Assembly (NCBI GenBank): GCA_041742255.1 | Contig: JBGSIZ010000088.1 | Location: 1-22,458, forward strand | Source of the DNA: JBGSIZ01 sp041742255 | Lineage (GTDB): Bacteria > Pseudomonadota > Alphaproteobacteria > Rhodobacterales > Rhodobacteraceae | Direction of reading: 5' to 3' | DNA length: 22,458 bases | Part shown: piece after piece, positions 1-8,243 of the stretch | How positions within the stretch are numbered: the stretch's first letter is position 1 | Layout: every line of letters begins with the position of its first letter | Notes under the pieces: generated by a model | Seen by the model: the letters and a program-made list of their open reading frames with translations, nothing else | Database searches by the model: none | What the model was told of the DNA's origin: nothing | Program-made: the position numbers and the translations under genes

Positions 1-2
1 CG

Positions 3-764
3 GGTGGTGCAGCGGGCGTTCGGGTGGTCCGCCCGGAGCCGGAGGCCCCGCTGAGTGACGACGCGGCCTTGCCCGAAATCATCGCCGAGGATACCCGGCC
101 CGCGTTGGAGCGGTTCGGCGAAGATTTTGAAAACACAGGGAATTTAGCGACCCTCGCGATCATTCTTGTGGATGATGGCACGATGCCGGGGGGGCCGGAT
201 GCGTTGGCGGTGGCGCCGTTTCCGATCAGTGTGGCGATCAGTCCCGGACAGCCGGGCGCTGGCGATCTGATGGCCGCCTACCGCGACAAGGGGATCGAAG
301 TTCTGTCGATCCTGCGCCTGCCCGAAGGGGCCGCGCCAAGTGACGTAGAGGTCGCGTTGGGGGCAGCGTTCGGCACCTTGCCCGAAGCACTTGGCGTCAT
401 TGACATTGGCGACGGCGGGTTGAAGCAGGACGCAAACGCAAACGAGCAGGTAATGACGGCCTTGGCCGCCGATGGGCGCGGTTTTGTCACTATTTCCAAG
501 GGGTTGAATACAACTCTACGGGTCGCAGAGGCGGCAGGTGTGCCCGCCCGCGTGGTGTTTCGCGATCTGGATGCCGAGGAACAGGACGCCCGTGTGATCC
601 GCCGTTTTCTGGATCAGGCGGCATTTCGCGCCCGGCAGGAAAGCGGCATTGTGGTGCTGGGCCGGGTCCGTCCGGACACGATTTCCGCCCTCATTTTGTG
701 GGGCGAGGCGAACCGGGCGGGGCAGGTGGCGCAGGCCCCGATTTCGGCTGTTTTGCAGGAATAG
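3..764 (+). CDS. Divergent polysaccharide deacetylase family protein, 5' end outside the window
   Basis: The frame is open from the first bases of the window to a TAG at 762-764, so this is the C-terminal ~253 residues of a longer protein. The GTG at 24 is probably internal. A Pro/Glu-rich linker (PEPEAPLSDD) precedes a globular domain that starts near LATLAIILVDDG and continues through PFPISVAISPGQPGAGD and GIEVLSILRLPEG. That order of a DDG motif, an FPISVA-type strand and a dispensed-sugar-like barrel resembles the 'divergent polysaccharide deacetylase' (YibQ/DUF610) family, which are periplasmic proteins of uncertain activity. The N-terminal signal or anchor is not visible here. It converges with trpE, with 87 bp between the two stops. 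The family call is from recognition of the pattern; the function is not established. Confidence 0.72.
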   Translation, partial: GGAAGVRVVRPEPEAPLSDDAALPEIIAEDTRPALERFGEDFENTGNLATLAIILVDDGTMPGGPDALAVAPFPISVAISPGQPGAGDLMAAYRDKGIEVLSILRLPEGAAPSDVEVALGAAFGTLPEALGVIDIGDGGLKQDANANEQVMTALAADGRGFVTISKGLNTTLRVAEAAGVPARVVFRDLDAEEQDARVIRRFLDQAAFRARQESGIVVLGRVRPDTISALILWGEANRAGQVAQAPISAVLQE

Positions 765-788
765 CCCCCAAAACGTGGGTTCGAAACG

Positions 789-834
789 CGTCGGTTTTGC
801 GTCGGTATCCCGTCGGTGTCGGTTTTGATCAAAA
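789..834. repeat. Short 11-bp-spaced repeats followed by a 12-bp palindrome between convergent genes
   Basis: The heptamer CGTCGGT occurs at 789-795, 800-806 and 811-817, an exact 11-bp spacing. A related TCGGTTTTG follows at 819-827. This runs into the perfect palindrome TTTTGATCAAAA at 823-834. The block sits in the 87-bp gap between the deacetylase and trpE stop codons. A spacing of about one helical turn can mark a protein-binding array, but no known operator is recognised, and no T-tract follows that would make it an intrinsic terminator. Confidence 0.45.
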
Positions 835-851
835 TCGGGCCGAAACCGGGC

Positions 852-2360
852 CTAGCTGTTCCCCGACCGGAACTTTGTGGCGTCGGCGGCGGCCTTTCGG
901 ATGGCGTTCGATTTGTGGACGGTTTCCTGATACTCGGCCTCTGGGTCGCTGTCGTAGACCACGCCGCCGCCTGCCTGAATATACAGTTTCTGATCCTTGA
1001 GGACGGCAGTCCGCAGCGCGATGCACATATCCATGTCGCCATTCGCGGAGAAGTAACCGCAGCCGCCGCCGTAGACGCCCCGTTTTTCCGGTTCCAGTTC
1101 GTCGATGATTTCCATCGCCCGAACCTTGGGCGCGCCGGACACGGTTCCGGCGGGCATCCCCGCAAAGAAGGCCGACAGCGCATCCTGACCTTCGGCCAGT
1201 TCGCCCACCACGTTGGACACGATGTGCATGACGTGGCTGTAGCGTTCGATGATGAAGGTTTCGGTGGGTTTCACGGTGCCGATTTTCGCGACGCGGCCCA
1301 CGTCGTTGCGCCCAAGGTCCAGCAACATGAGGTGTTCCGCCCGTTCCTTTGGATCGGCCAGAAGGTCCAGTTCGTGCGCCTTGTCCTGTTCCGGGGTCGC
1401 CCCACGCGGGCGGGTGCCTGCGATGGGCCGGATGGTGATTTCATTGCCAAAGACCCGCACGAGGATTTCGGGGCTGGCCCCGATCACCTGAAATTCCCCG
1501 AAGTTGAAGAAGAACATGAACGGCGACGGGTTGGTGCGCCGCAGCGACCGATAAAGCGCAAAGGGCGGTTCGCGGAAATCCTGTGTCCAGCGTTGAGATG
1601 GCACCACCTGAAAGATGTCGCCGGCGCGGATATACTCTTTGGCCTTGTCCACCGCCGATTTGTAGGCGTCATGGCTGAAGTTTGACACCGGGGCCGCGAG
1701 GGGGGCGGGGTCGTGTTGCGTGCGCGCATCCCCCGGCATGGCCCGGTCCAATGCCCGCTGTGCGTCCATGACCCGTTCGGCGGCTTGGGCATAAGCCGCT
1801 TTGGCCGTGAGGCCGCTGCTGACCCAAGCGGGTGCCACGAGGATCACATCCCCCTTGACCCCGTCCAGCACCGCCACGACCGAAGGCCGGATCAACACCG
1901 CATCGGGCAGACCGATGGGGTCCGGGTTGACGTTGGGCAGATGTTCCACCAGCCGGATCATGTCATAGCCAAGGTAGCCAAAGAGCCCCGCCGCAGCACC
2001 GGGCAAGCCGTCGGGCAACGCGATCCGGCTTTCTGCCAGAAGTGCGCGCAAGGACGATAGGGGGTCGCCCGGTTCGGCCACAAAGGCCGCGTCATCGAAC
2101 CGCGCGGAGCGGTTCAGCCGCGCCTGCGTGCCGTGGCAATCCCAGATCAGGTCCGGGTTCATCCCGATGATGGAATAGCGCCCCCGCACCTCGCCCCCGG
2201 TTACGCTTTCCAGCATGAACGCGTTTTTGCCCGCCCCGGCCAGTTTGAGCATGAGCGACACCGGCGTGTCCAGATCGGCGGCGAGCCGGGTATAGACCAC
2301 CTGATTTTCACCGGCGTCATAGCGCGCGGCAAAGCTGTTATAGTCGGGGAAAAGCGCCAT
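852..2360 (-). CDS. trpE: Anthranilate synthase component I
   Basis: Cytoplasmic large subunit of anthranilate synthase. It converts chorismate plus ammonia (supplied by the TrpG glutaminase) to anthranilate, the first step of tryptophan synthesis. At 502 residues it is normal for the family. The N-terminal domain carries the feedback-site-like segment FMLESVTGGE (48-57). The chorismate-binding domain covers about 230-490, with GDIFQVVPSQRW (247-258), GASPEILV (294-301), PIAGTRPRG (312-320), LDLGRNDVGRV (347-357), GTVSGAPK (405-412) and the C-terminal GGGCGYFSANGDMDMCIALR block. The ATG lies 4 nt after the ppiD stop, with no strong ribosome site of its own, so translational coupling to ppiD is likely. 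No trpG, trpD or trpC follows: the next gene is convergent, so the partner subunit must be encoded elsewhere. No leader peptide or attenuator is seen before it. Confidence 0.97.
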   Translation of the reverse strand: MALFPDYNSFAARYDAGENQVVYTRLAADLDTPVSLMLKLAGAGKNAFMLESVTGGEVRGRYSIIGMNPDLIWDCHGTQARLNRSARFDDAAFVAEPGDPLSSLRALLAESRIALPDGLPGAAAGLFGYLGYDMIRLVEHLPNVNPDPIGLPDAVLIRPSVVAVLDGVKGDVILVAPAWVSSGLTAKAAYAQAAERVMDAQRALDRAMPGDARTQHDPAPLAAPVSNFSHDAYKSAVDKAKEYIRAGDIFQVVPSQRWTQDFREPPFALYRSLRRTNPSPFMFFFNFGEFQVIGASPEILVRVFGNEITIRPIAGTRPRGATPEQDKAHELDLLADPKERAEHLMLLDLGRNDVGRVAKIGTVKPTETFIIERYSHVMHIVSNVVGELAEGQDALSAFFAGMPAGTVSGAPKVRAMEIIDELEPEKRGVYGGGCGYFSANGDMDMCIALRTAVLKDQKLYIQAGGGVVYDSDPEAEYQETVHKSNAIRKAAADATKFRSGNS

Positions 2361-2364
2361 GGGT

Positions 2365-4206
2365 TTACTGAAAGCTCGCGTTGACGGCGTTGACGGCGGC
2401 CTGATCTATCGACACGTCCGTTTGCGCCCGCAGTTCGCTGGCGTAGATGTCAAAGATGTCCTGGGCCACGCCCGCCGCGATTTGTTCCCCGATGGCGGTC
2501 CGTTCAGCCTGCACAGTGGGTTCGGTCAAGTCGGGGGGTTGCACCGCGTCCAGCCGCACGACGATGGCCCCGGTTGCCGTCGGGATCGCCCGCACATCGC
2601 CCGGTTCCATGTCAAAGATTGCGGCGGTGAATCCTTCGGGCGTGTTGTCCAGAAACGCCCGCCGCGTCAGGTCGTTGGATTTCGTCGGCTGCAATCCCAG
2701 CGTTTCAAAGCCGGTGAGCGGCAGGATCTGAGACGCGAGTTCGGTGGCAAAGGCCAGCGTTGCTTCCTGTTGCGCCTGCGCCTGCCAGCCCGCCAGCACC
2801 GCGTCGCGCACGTCTGCCAGCGGTTGCAGCACCGGTTCGCGCACTGCGTCCACCCGCAGAACGAAGATCCCCCCATCCTCGAGCGTAAAGAGGTCCGGGA
2901 AATCACCGGCATCGGTGGCTGACGCCGCCTGACGGAACCCGTCATAGGCCGCGATGCCCTCGGTACTGCCTTCGGACCACGACACGGTGCCCAGTTCCAG
3001 ATCGGTCCGTTCGGCGATGTCTTCGGGCGTGGCCCCGCCCGCGATAAGGTCGTTGACCCCGTCGATGCTGGCGTCGATTTGCCGCCGCGCCCGTTCTGAC
3101 GCAAGTTCGACCCGCAGATCGTCCTGTGCGTCTTCAAAGGTGATTTCTTCGGCCGCCAGAACCGCGTTGATCCGGAACAGCGCCGGTCCGAGCGAGGAGG
3201 GTGCAGGCCCCACCACGTCGCCGGGATTGGCCGCGAACACGATGTCCCCTGCCGCCCCGAGTTGCCCCGCGTCCACGTCCCCAAGGTCGGTATCGGCGAG
3301 GTTCAGCCCACGGTCCGCCACCAGCGTTTCAAAATCCGCGTCCCCGGCTGTCAGACGGTCAAACGCGGACTGCGCCTGTGCGTCGTCCGCGAATACCAGC
3401 CGTTCCACCAGCCGCCGTTCGGGTTGCACGAAATCCGCGATCCGCTGGTCGTAGAGCGCCCGCAGGTCTTCTTCGGCCACGGTCACGCTGTCGCGGATCA
3501 TGTCGGGCGTGATCCAGGCGTAGGTGATGTCCTTGGTCTGGGGCAGGGTAAAGGCCGCGGGGTTTGCGTCGTAATACGCTTGCAGGTCCGCATCCGTCGC
3601 CGCGGGTTGGTCAGTTGTGACCATGTCGTGCCCGACCCGCGCCCATGTGATGTCCCGCTGTTCGGCGGTGTATTGAATGAGCGTGTCGCCGTGTGCCGCT
3701 GTGGCCGGGATGCCCGACACTACTGCGACCTGCAGGAGGGTGCGGGCCATTTCCTCGCGGATACCGGTTTCGAATTCCGCCTCGGTCTGGTTGTTGGACC
3801 GCAGGGTTTCCCGGTAGGCGTCCCGGTCAAACTGCCCGTCCAGACCGGCGAAGGCGTTGATTGCGACCACTTGATCCCGCACGCGGCTGTCCCCGACCGA
3901 AAGGCCAAGCCGCGCCACTTCGTTGTCCAGAACCCGCTGTGTGATCAAGCCGTTGAGCACCGATTGATCCAGCCCGATCGCCTGTGCCTGCGGGAAAGAT
4001 ACCGCCGTGCCGATTTGCGCCTCGAATGCGCGGATTTGCTGGGTCAGGGTGCGCGCATAGACATTGGCCCCGACGGGCAGATTGCCCACCGTTCCCACGC
4101 TGCGCAGGGTTCCCGAAAAGCTGGTGGCCCCAAAGCCCATCAGGCCCACGAACAGCAGGCCCAGAATGACCCAGACAAACGCCCTGCCCACTTTTTTCGT
4201 TGCCAT
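2365..4206 (-). CDS. ppiD: Membrane-anchored peptidyl-prolyl isomerase, PpiD/SurA_N type
   Basis: Periplasmic folding chaperone held in the inner membrane, 613 residues. I start it at the ATG giving MATKKVGRAF, preceded by AGGACAACAGGC. The upstream in-frame ATG at 4278 adds 24 Arg-rich residues without a good ribosome site. A short basic stretch is followed by one membrane helix (about residues 8-29, FVWVILGLLFVGLMGF). A SurA_N-like chaperone domain comes next, beginning near LPVGANVYARTLTQQIRAFE and running to about residue 190. A diverged parvulin region follows, around TQKDITYAWITPD to PSSLGPALFRINAV, and then a long C-terminal chaperone region. Parvulin signature residues are poorly kept, as in PpiD, so it may act more as a chaperone than an isomerase. 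The gene lies 90 bp after the aminotransferase gene and is essentially fused, in operon terms, to trpE. Confidence 0.9.
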   Translation of the reverse strand: MATKKVGRAFVWVILGLLFVGLMGFGATSFSGTLRSVGTVGNLPVGANVYARTLTQQIRAFEAQIGTAVSFPQAQAIGLDQSVLNGLITQRVLDNEVARLGLSVGDSRVRDQVVAINAFAGLDGQFDRDAYRETLRSNNQTEAEFETGIREEMARTLLQVAVVSGIPATAAHGDTLIQYTAEQRDITWARVGHDMVTTDQPAATDADLQAYYDANPAAFTLPQTKDITYAWITPDMIRDSVTVAEEDLRALYDQRIADFVQPERRLVERLVFADDAQAQSAFDRLTAGDADFETLVADRGLNLADTDLGDVDAGQLGAAGDIVFAANPGDVVGPAPSSLGPALFRINAVLAAEEITFEDAQDDLRVELASERARRQIDASIDGVNDLIAGGATPEDIAERTDLELGTVSWSEGSTEGIAAYDGFRQAASATDAGDFPDLFTLEDGGIFVLRVDAVREPVLQPLADVRDAVLAGWQAQAQQEATLAFATELASQILPLTGFETLGLQPTKSNDLTRRAFLDNTPEGFTAAIFDMEPGDVRAIPTATGAIVVRLDAVQPPDLTEPTVQAERTAIGEQIAAGVAQDIFDIYASELRAQTDVSIDQAAVNAVNASFQ

Positions 4207-4296
4207 GCCTGTTGTCCTGTCCGGTTGCCGTTTGGCCCGTCTGGTGCGGGTCGCATCTGAATAGGCGGGGCGGGGCACGGGTGCAAGAGTGGCGGA

Positions 4297-5475
4297 TCAC
4301 AGGTCGAGTGTTTCGAGCCTGTCAAAGAGGGTGCCGATCCCGTTCCGGTCGATGTTGGCAAAGGCGATCCGAAGCTGCCGCACCGCGTCGGGGTGGCCTT
4401 GGGGCATGAACATCGTTCCCGGCAGAACCAGCGCCCCGGCCGCCGTCACCAGACGCTGCGCCAAGAGGTCGGACGCCATGGCGAACGGGTGTTCCACATA
4501 GGCGAAATAGGCCCCACAGCCCAGCAAACGCCAGCCTTTGGCCGCCAGACGCGGGAAATGGTCCACGATGGCCGCCCGGCGGTCCAGAATTTCCGCCCGT
4601 TCCCCCGCCAGCCATTGCGACAGGTTCTGCATCCCCCAAAGTGCTGCCCGCTGCCCGATCTGGTTGGGGCAGATGGTGACGGTATCAAGAAATTTTTCGG
4701 CCTCGGCCAGTCGCGCGACAGAGGCTGTCATCGCCCCGACCCGGTGCCCGGTGAGCCGATACGCCTTGGAAAACGAATAGAGCTGGATCAGCGTTTTGTC
4801 CCAGTCGGGGTCCGTGAACAGGCCGTGCGGTGCCCCCGATCGGCTGTCGAAATCCCGGTAGGTTTCGTCGAGGATGAGCGCCAGCCCCCGCGATTTGGCG
4901 AGGTCATAGAATGCCTGCACCGTGGCCGCCGGATATTCCACACCGCCGGGGTTGTTGGGCGTCACAAGGACAATCGCCCGTGTCCGGTCCGTTACCAGCG
5001 CCGCAGCATCGCCCGCGTCTGGGATCAGACCAGCGCGCGGCGACAGTGGCACCATCCGCACCCCGCCCATGTCCAGCGCCATGAGGTGGTTGAAGTAGTA
5101 GGGGATCGGCAGGATCACTTCGTCCCCTTCGCCGCAGAGGGTGGCGATGGCGGCGGTGAACGCCTGATTGCAGCCTGATGTGATGCCGACCTGATCGGCC
5201 CCGATGGCCCCGCCGTAGGCCCCGGACCACTGCGCCGCAACCTGCGCCCGGAGGTCCGGCAGGCCAAGCACCGGGCCGTAAAGATGCGCGCCCGGATCGT
5301 TCAACACGATGTCCGCCATCGCCTGTAGCATTTGCGGCGGCGGCGGGTCCACGGGGGCGGCCTGACTGACATTGATCAGCGGGCGGTCAGGGGCGAAGGT
5401 GACGCCATCTAGCCAGCGCCGGGCCGCCATGACGGGTGGCGCAAAGGTGGTGGCGGTGCGGGGCAGGGTGGTCAC
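4297..5475 (-). CDS. PLP-dependent aminotransferase, class I/II
   Basis: Cytoplasmic fold-type I aminotransferase of 392 residues. I chose the GTG start at 5475. It lies 7 nt after the gpt stop, has CAAGGA about 11 nt upstream, and gives the N-terminus MTTLPRTATTFAPP. The longer frame to 5685 would overlap gpt by 203 bp. In this numbering the PLP-site residues are Asn175 (TPNNPGG), Asp203 and Tyr206 (ILDETYRDF), Schiff-base Lys237 (YSFSKAYRLTGHRVG) and Arg245. A late Arg in RIAFAN probably binds the substrate carboxylate. LYGPVLGLPDLR (substrate loop) and ITSGCNQAF are also typical. The exact amino donor cannot be read from the sequence; aspartate- or aromatic-type activity is possible. It is probably cotranscribed with gpt. 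Confidence 0.9.
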   Translation of the reverse strand: MTTLPRTATTFAPPVMAARRWLDGVTFAPDRPLINVSQAAPVDPPPPQMLQAMADIVLNDPGAHLYGPVLGLPDLRAQVAAQWSGAYGGAIGADQVGITSGCNQAFTAAIATLCGEGDEVILPIPYYFNHLMALDMGGVRMVPLSPRAGLIPDAGDAAALVTDRTRAIVLVTPNNPGGVEYPAATVQAFYDLAKSRGLALILDETYRDFDSRSGAPHGLFTDPDWDKTLIQLYSFSKAYRLTGHRVGAMTASVARLAEAEKFLDTVTICPNQIGQRAALWGMQNLSQWLAGERAEILDRRAAIVDHFPRLAAKGWRLLGCGAYFAYVEHPFAMASDLLAQRLVTAAGALVLPGTMFMPQGHPDAVRQLRIAFANIDRNGIGTLFDRLETLDL

Positions 5476-5482
5476 GGCCGCG

Positions 5483-5989
5483 TCAATCCTTGCCCCGGTA
5501 GGGTTCCACATATTGCAGCGCCATGTCCCACGGAAAGAAAATCCATGTGTCTTGCGACACTTCGGTGATGAAGGTGTCCACCTGTGGCCGCCCCGAGGGT
5601 TTGGCGTAAACAGTGGCAAAATGCGCCTTGGGGAACATGTGCCGCACCAGTTCGAGCGTTTTGCCCGAATCCACGAGGTCATCAATCACAAGGATACCCG
5701 TGCCGTCGCCCATCATGGCGGCGTCCGGCGATTTCAGCACCTTGGCCGAAGATTGCGATTGGTGGTCGTAGGATTTCACGCTGATCGTGTCCACCGTCCG
5801 GATGTCCAGTTCGCGCGCCACGATCATCGCAGGCGCCATGCCCCCCCGCGTGATCGCCACGACGGCCTTCCATGCGCCATCATCAGGCCCTTGCCCATCA
5901 AGCCGCCACGCCAGCGCCCGGCTGTCGCGGTGAATCTGGTCCCACGACACATGGAACCCTTTTTCGTGGGGAAGGCGGTCTGCGGCCAT
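5483..5989 (-). CDS. gpt: Xanthine(-guanine) phosphoribosyltransferase
   Basis: Purine salvage enzyme that joins xanthine, guanine or hypoxanthine to PRPP to make the nucleotide monophosphate, in the cytoplasm or at the inner membrane face. It has 168 residues, the usual size. Visible elements are the N-terminal strand with ITRGGMAPA (46-54), the PRPP-binding loop VIDDLVDSGKT (101-111) and the purine-binding segment WIFFPWDMALQY (149-160), which is typical of XGPRT. The start ATG has AAAGGA 8 nt upstream. It lies 33 nt downstream of fabI and 7 nt upstream of the aminotransferase gene, all in the same direction, so an operon is likely. Hypoxanthine phosphoribosyltransferase is a less likely alternative, given the WIFFPWD ending. 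Confidence 0.93.
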   Translation of the reverse strand: MAADRLPHEKGFHVSWDQIHRDSRALAWRLDGQGPDDGAWKAVVAITRGGMAPAMIVARELDIRTVDTISVKSYDHQSQSSAKVLKSPDAAMMGDGTGILVIDDLVDSGKTLELVRHMFPKAHFATVYAKPSGRPQVDTFITEVSQDTWIFFPWDMALQYVEPYRGKD

Positions 5990-6022
5990 GGCGGGTGTCC
6001 TTTGGATCAGGTTAGGCAGGTG

Positions 6023-6847
6023 TCAGGCGTCGTCCTTGCGCCCCGGTGCGTCGATGTCGGGCGCATCGACCGCCTTCATGCCGACGACGTGGTAGCCCGC
6101 ATCAACGTGGTGCGTTTCCCCGGTGACCCCGGACGACAGGTCCGACAGAAGATAGAGGGCCGAACCGCCGACCTCGTCGATGCTGACGTTCTTGCGCAGG
6201 GGAGAATTGTATTCGTTCCATTTCAGAATGTAGCGGAAATCGCCGATGCCCGAGGCCGCAAGCGTCTTGATCGGACCTGCCGAAATCGCGTTGACCCGGA
6301 TGCCGTCCTTGCCCAGATCCTCGGCCATGTAGCGCACGGATGCCTCGAGTGCGGCCTTGGCGACACCCATCACGTTGTAATGCGGCATGACCCGTTCCGC
6401 CCCGTAGTAGGTCAGCGTCACGCACGACCCGCCATTGGGCATCATTTCCGCCGCCCGTTTCACGACGGCGGTGAAGGAATAGACCGAAATATCCATCGAG
6501 GTCAGGAAGTTTTGCCGCGAGGTGTCCACATACCGCCCGCGCAGTTCGTTTTTATCCGAAAAGCCGATGGCGTGGACGATGAAATCCATCGTGCCCCATT
6601 TCGCCTTGAGGTCCGTAAACAACTGATCGACCGAGGCCATGTCGGAGACATCGCAGGGCAGGATTGTGTCAGACCCCAATGAGGCCGCCAGCGGTTCGAC
6701 CCGTTTTTTCAGCGCGTCCCCTTGGTAGGAGAACGCCAGTTCCGCCCCAGCGTCCCCCAGCGCCTTGGCGATGCCCCAGGCGATGGATTTGTCGTTGGCC
6801 AGCCCCATGATGAGACCGCGTTTTCCCTGCATCAGGTTGGATGGCAT
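6023..6847 (-). CDS. fabI: Enoyl-[acyl-carrier-protein] reductase (NADH), FabI type
   Basis: Catalyses the last reduction in each round of type II fatty acid elongation: trans-2-enoyl-ACP plus NADH to acyl-ACP. It has 274 residues, slightly longer than E. coli FabI because of a charged C-terminal tail. The atypical short-chain dehydrogenase fold is shown by GLANDKSIAWGIA (cofactor loop, 15-27), CDVSD (65-69), HAIGFSDK (92-99), LTYYGAERVMPHYN and the catalytic Tyr147, Tyr157 and Lys164 (Y-x6-K). SAGPIKTLAASGI forms the substrate-binding loop. The residues around the triclosan site are intact: Gly95, and Met160 corresponding to E. coli Met159. AGAGGGA-like pairing (AGAGGGACACAGC) precedes the ATG. 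It is divergent from pdxH across 150 bp and first in the minus-strand run with gpt. Confidence 0.97.
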   Translation of the reverse strand: MPSNLMQGKRGLIMGLANDKSIAWGIAKALGDAGAELAFSYQGDALKKRVEPLAASLGSDTILPCDVSDMASVDQLFTDLKAKWGTMDFIVHAIGFSDKNELRGRYVDTSRQNFLTSMDISVYSFTAVVKRAAEMMPNGGSCVTLTYYGAERVMPHYNVMGVAKAALEASVRYMAEDLGKDGIRVNAISAGPIKTLAASGIGDFRYILKWNEYNSPLRKNVSIDEVGGSALYLLSDLSSGVTGETHHVDAGYHVVGMKAVDAPDIDAPGRKDDA

Positions 6848-6997
6848 GCTGTGTCCCTCTTGCCTTTCAGGCGTTGATTGGGTCCGGTGTAGGCGATTGA
6901 CATTGGCGCTTCAAGACTGCGTCGCCCGTGGCACCGCGACTTGCCCGACCATCGTGTGGGGCTATGTCGCCCGCAACACAACAGGCAGGATATTGTA

Positions 6998-7603
6998 ATG
7001 ACCGACCGCACCGGAATTTTCGCAGGGCCCGATCCGTTTCAGATCGCCCAACGCTGGTTGGCCGAGGCCGAGGCGACCGAACCCAACGACCCCAACGCAA
7101 TTGCGCTGGCGACGGTGGATGCGTCGGGGATGCCGAATGTGCGGATGGTTCTGCTTAAGGAGATCGAGCCCGAAGCTTTCGTGTTCTACACCAATTACAC
7201 CAGCCAGAAGGGCCGCGAGATCGAGGCCAGCGGGACCGCCGCGTTCGTGATGCATTGGAAAAGCCTGCGCCGGCAAATCCGGGTGCGGGGCACTGTCACC
7301 CGCGAGGAGGGCGCGCAGGCGGATGCCTATTACCAGTCCCGGTCTCTCAAAAGCCGATTGGGGGCCTGGGCGTCGCAACAGTCGCAGCCGTTGTCGTCGC
7401 GTGGTGCGTTGGTGGCCGAGGTCGCCAAGGTGACATTGCGCGAAGGGACGAACCCCGCCCGCCCGCCGTTTTGGGGCGGTTTCCGAATCTCACCCATTGA
7501 GATCGAATTTTGGGCAGATGGCGACTTTAGATTGCACGACAGGTTCAGGTGGACCCGCTCTGGGTTGCAAGTGGTCTGGAAAGTTGACCGATTAAACCCA
7601 TGA
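6998..7603 (+). CDS. pdxH: Pyridoxamine/pyridoxine 5'-phosphate oxidase
   Basis: FMN-dependent enzyme that makes pyridoxal 5'-phosphate from PNP or PMP, the last step of vitamin B6 synthesis and salvage. It has 201 residues from the ATG at 6998, which has GGCAGGA about 8 nt upstream. An in-frame ATG at 6941 adds 19 residues unlike the family. FMN-binding motifs are RMVLLK (49-54), FYTNYTSQKG (63-72) and MHWKSLRRQIRVRG (85-98). Substrate and FMN contacts continue with SRLGAWASQQS (119-129), PPFWGGFRISPIEIEFW and the C-terminal RLHDRFRW, which holds the Arg-x-His pair. The protein is cytoplasmic and dimeric in the family. It is divergent from fabI. A TTGACA hexamer at 6897-6902 could be part of its promoter, but no matching -10 is obvious. 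Confidence 0.96.
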   Translation: MTDRTGIFAGPDPFQIAQRWLAEAEATEPNDPNAIALATVDASGMPNVRMVLLKEIEPEAFVFYTNYTSQKGREIEASGTAAFVMHWKSLRRQIRVRGTVTREEGAQADAYYQSRSLKSRLGAWASQQSQPLSSRGALVAEVAKVTLREGTNPARPPFWGGFRISPIEIEFWADGDFRLHDRFRWTRSGLQVVWKVDRLNP

Positions 7604-7712
7604 ATTTCACGCTTCGCGAATGACAGGCCGAAAATCGGGTTGTGATTTCCTGCGCAAAGGGGTCTTTTTGCGGTAACTTGGTTCGATGGGGACCGAGTTG
7701 GGATATGATGAT

Positions 7713-8243
7713 ATGACCAACGAACACGATGGTGACGGCCGAATGTTTTTCGGCCGGGTGAAGTGGTTTGATCCGGGTAAGGGCTTTGGGTTTGTGGTCG
7801 CTGAGGATGCCGAAACGGATATCCTGCTGCACGCGAATGTGTTGCGGAACTTTGGACAAAGTTCGGTGGCCGACGGGTCTGGCATTGAGTTGCTGGCCCA
7901 AGCGACGGAACGGGGGTATCAGGCAACCGAAATTCTGGCGATCACCCCGCCCGAGGGGCCAAGCGGCCTGCCTTTGGGTGACCTGATGGACATCGACCCG
8001 GAGGTGTTGGCGAATACCCCGATGGTGGCAGCCCGTGTCAAATGGTTCGACAAGGGCAAGGGGTTCGGGTTTGCCAATGCATTTGGGCAATCCGACGACA
8101 TCTTTGTTCACATTGAGGTGTTGCGGCGGTCTGGCCTTGCGGACCTGCAACCGGGCGAGGCAGTCTGTCTGAAAGTCATCGATGGCAAGCGTGGCAAGAT
8201 GGCGACAGAGGTGCTGCCGTGGGAAATGGCGTTAAGGGGCTGA
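7713..8243 (+). CDS. Protein with two cold-shock domains
   Basis: Small nucleic-acid-binding protein with two cold-shock folds in tandem, a form common in alphaproteobacteria. From the ATG at 7713 it has 176 residues. Domain 1 covers about residues 12-78, with VKWFDPGKGFGFVV (RNP1) and TDILLHANV (RNP2). Domain 2 covers about 106-173, with VKWFDKGKGFGFAN and DDIFVHIEVL. An acidic, Pro-rich linker (PPEGPSGLPLGDLMDID) joins them. Domain 1 has a less canonical second half, so domain 2 may be the main binder. The start is uncertain: 7713 has GGGA 8 nt upstream, while the in-frame ATG at 7686 adds nine residues but has no nearby ribosome site. Single-stranded RNA or DNA binding is known for the family; targets cannot be predicted. 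The 3' end overlaps the next gene by 25 bp. Confidence 0.9.
   Translation: MTNEHDGDGRMFFGRVKWFDPGKGFGFVVAEDAETDILLHANVLRNFGQSSVADGSGIELLAQATERGYQATEILAITPPEGPSGLPLGDLMDIDPEVLANTPMVAARVKWFDKGKGFGFANAFGQSDDIFVHIEVLRRSGLADLQPGEAVCLKVIDGKRGKMATEVLPWEMALRG

Noticed and set aside
3262..4260. 332-residue plus-strand frame opposite ppiD
   Set aside because: Antisense shadow of ppiD; no ribosome site, no recognisable domain.
6897..6902. TTGACA hexamer as a pdxH promoter -35 element
   Set aside because: The hexamer is perfect, but no -10-like sequence occurs at 16-18 bp, so I do not annotate a promoter.
7686..7712. Upstream ATG at 7686 as start of the cold-shock protein
   Set aside because: Possible, but it has no nearby ribosome site; 7713 has GGGA at 8 nt. 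The choice does not affect the domains.
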